A stretch of DNA of 64,000 nt. Origin: Methanobrevibacter wolinii SH. Lineage in GTDB: Archaea; Methanobacteriota; Methanobacteria; Methanobacteriales; Methanobacteriaceae. Every line of letters begins with the position of its first letter. Within the stretch, counting starts at the first letter, position 1. The notes below the pieces were generated by a model, which saw nothing but the letters and a program-made list of their open reading frames with translations, searched no databases and was not told the DNA's origin. The stretch is from contig NZ_JHWX01000015.1 of assembly GCF_000621965.1 (NCBI RefSeq), positions 19,565-83,564 of the forward strand. Reading direction: 5' to 3'. A program made the translations under genes and the position numbers. Below are positions 63,682 through 64,000 of the stretch, piece by piece.

Positions 63682-64000
63682 TAGGGGCCTGAATTTTTGA
63701 CTTGTTTTTGAGCCCTAATTTTTCTTATTTTTATAGTTTTAATTATTGTATATTCTTGTTTTGTAATAATACAATTGGAAAATTAGTAATTTAATAAAAA
63801 AAGGTCGTTTAAACCAATAAATTTAAATAATAAGTGCAACAAATATATATTTGGCGAAAAAAATGTTCCACAATCTAAATCTTGATAAAAACGACCCAAA
63901 TTATATTATGTTGAATAAAATATTTAAAATTATTGGTTCTAGAAAATCAAAACAAATATTTTCCTCTAATGGTTTTAAAAACCTTAAAAAATTAGATACA
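63682..64000 (+). mobile_element. Second copy of the insertion sequence, left part (cut by window end)
   Basis: Begins with TAGGGGCCTGAATTTTT and matches 12250 onward with the same spacing (181 bases to the transposase ATG). The right end is outside the window, so the target duplication cannot be checked. Confidence 0.9.
63863..64000 (+). CDS. DDE transposase, N-terminal 46 residues (partial)
   Basis: MFHNLNLDKNDPNYIMLNKIF is nearly the same as the broken copy at 12431 and is open to the window end. Whether it is intact further on cannot be seen here. Confidence 0.85.
   Translation, partial: MFHNLNLDKNDPNYIMLNKIFKIIGSRKSKQIFSSNGFKNLKKLDT

Noticed and set aside
1..64000. tRNA or rRNA genes
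   Set aside because: No GC-rich cloverleaf text (such as GGTTCGAATCC) or rRNA segment was found on either strand by eye.

Overview
The window reads as a piece of a very AT-rich archaeal chromosome of the Methanobacteriales, most like Methanosphaera (inference from gene content; no database was searched). The archaeal signs are a 4-phosphopantoate--beta-alanine ligase, a Dph6-type diphthine--ammonia ligase, an archaeal-type phosphoglycerate mutase, an Mrp/NBP35 ATPase, TATA boxes instead of -35/-10 promoters, and Shine-Dalgarno sites of the GGTGA/AGGTGA kind. Large Asn/Thr-rich surface proteins with beta-helix and Ig-like repeats also fit Methanosphaera or Methanobrevibacter. No tRNA, rRNA or CRISPR array was found.

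Layout. 1-9.2 kb: end of an FrhB-type iron-sulfur protein, an M42 aminopeptidase, and a 2276-residue DUF4011 helicase-nuclease with a very long Asn/Asp/Glu-rich insert. 10.1-13.5 kb: uvrC, then a complete but inactivated insertion sequence (IS) with 7-bp target duplications. A second copy of the IS enters at 63.68 kb. 13.9-16.3 kb: a frameshifted adhesin-like gene. 16.5-23.5 kb: housekeeping genes (phosphopantothenate synthesis, UPF0200 kinase, dph6, a DEDD exonuclease, ogt, two paralogous small membrane proteins, mrp). A 79-nt hairpin with an 18-nt C-rich loop lies in the gap between the UPF0200 gene and dph6. 23.9-29.0 kb: a block that looks acquired from Firmicutes: an odd flavin disulfide oxidoreductase, two unknown genes, and an LmrA/LmrB-like TetR regulator and DHA2 efflux pump with a recognisable operator. 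29.5-35.1 kb: ketopantoate reductase, an NSS sodium symporter, and a GT2-coiled coil-GT4 glycosyltransferase. 35.4-41.7 kb: a small barrel-like protein divergent from an HxlR regulator, a 1.47-kb gene-free stretch with strong inverted repeats, and a 1299-residue adhesin. 42.2-46.9 kb: GNAT acetyltransferase, a tandem pair of TMEM175-like channels (one frameshifted), flavodoxin, and a ClC antiporter. 47.4-52.8 kb (minus strand): a signalling and surface-polysaccharide cluster. 53-62.4 kb (minus): iron-sulfur aldo/keto reductase, RHH coiled-coil protein, the set gatC-ACT-hom-apgM, asnB, and metX with CBS domains. 63 kb: zinc-ribbon membrane protein.

How the genes fit together. The 47.4-52.8 kb cluster is the best candidate for an undescribed system. 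It holds a HisKA_2-type kinase, a receiver that appears to start at ATT, a second stand-alone receiver, a processive GT2 synthase whose N-terminal receiver has lost every phosphorylation residue, and a translationally coupled membrane-anchored extracellular protein. Aspartate-family metabolism is grouped at 55-62 kb (homoserine dehydrogenase with a separate ACT protein, homoserine O-acetyltransferase, asparagine synthetase, GatC). Ketopantoate reductase and phosphopantothenate synthetase are both present for CoA, but 12 kb apart.

A pattern across the window: many spacers 3' of genes are degenerate tandem arrays (unit about 43-60 bp), and in at least six cases the array includes the last coding bases of the gene. 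Short palindromes and spaced repeats upstream of several genes are candidate operators.
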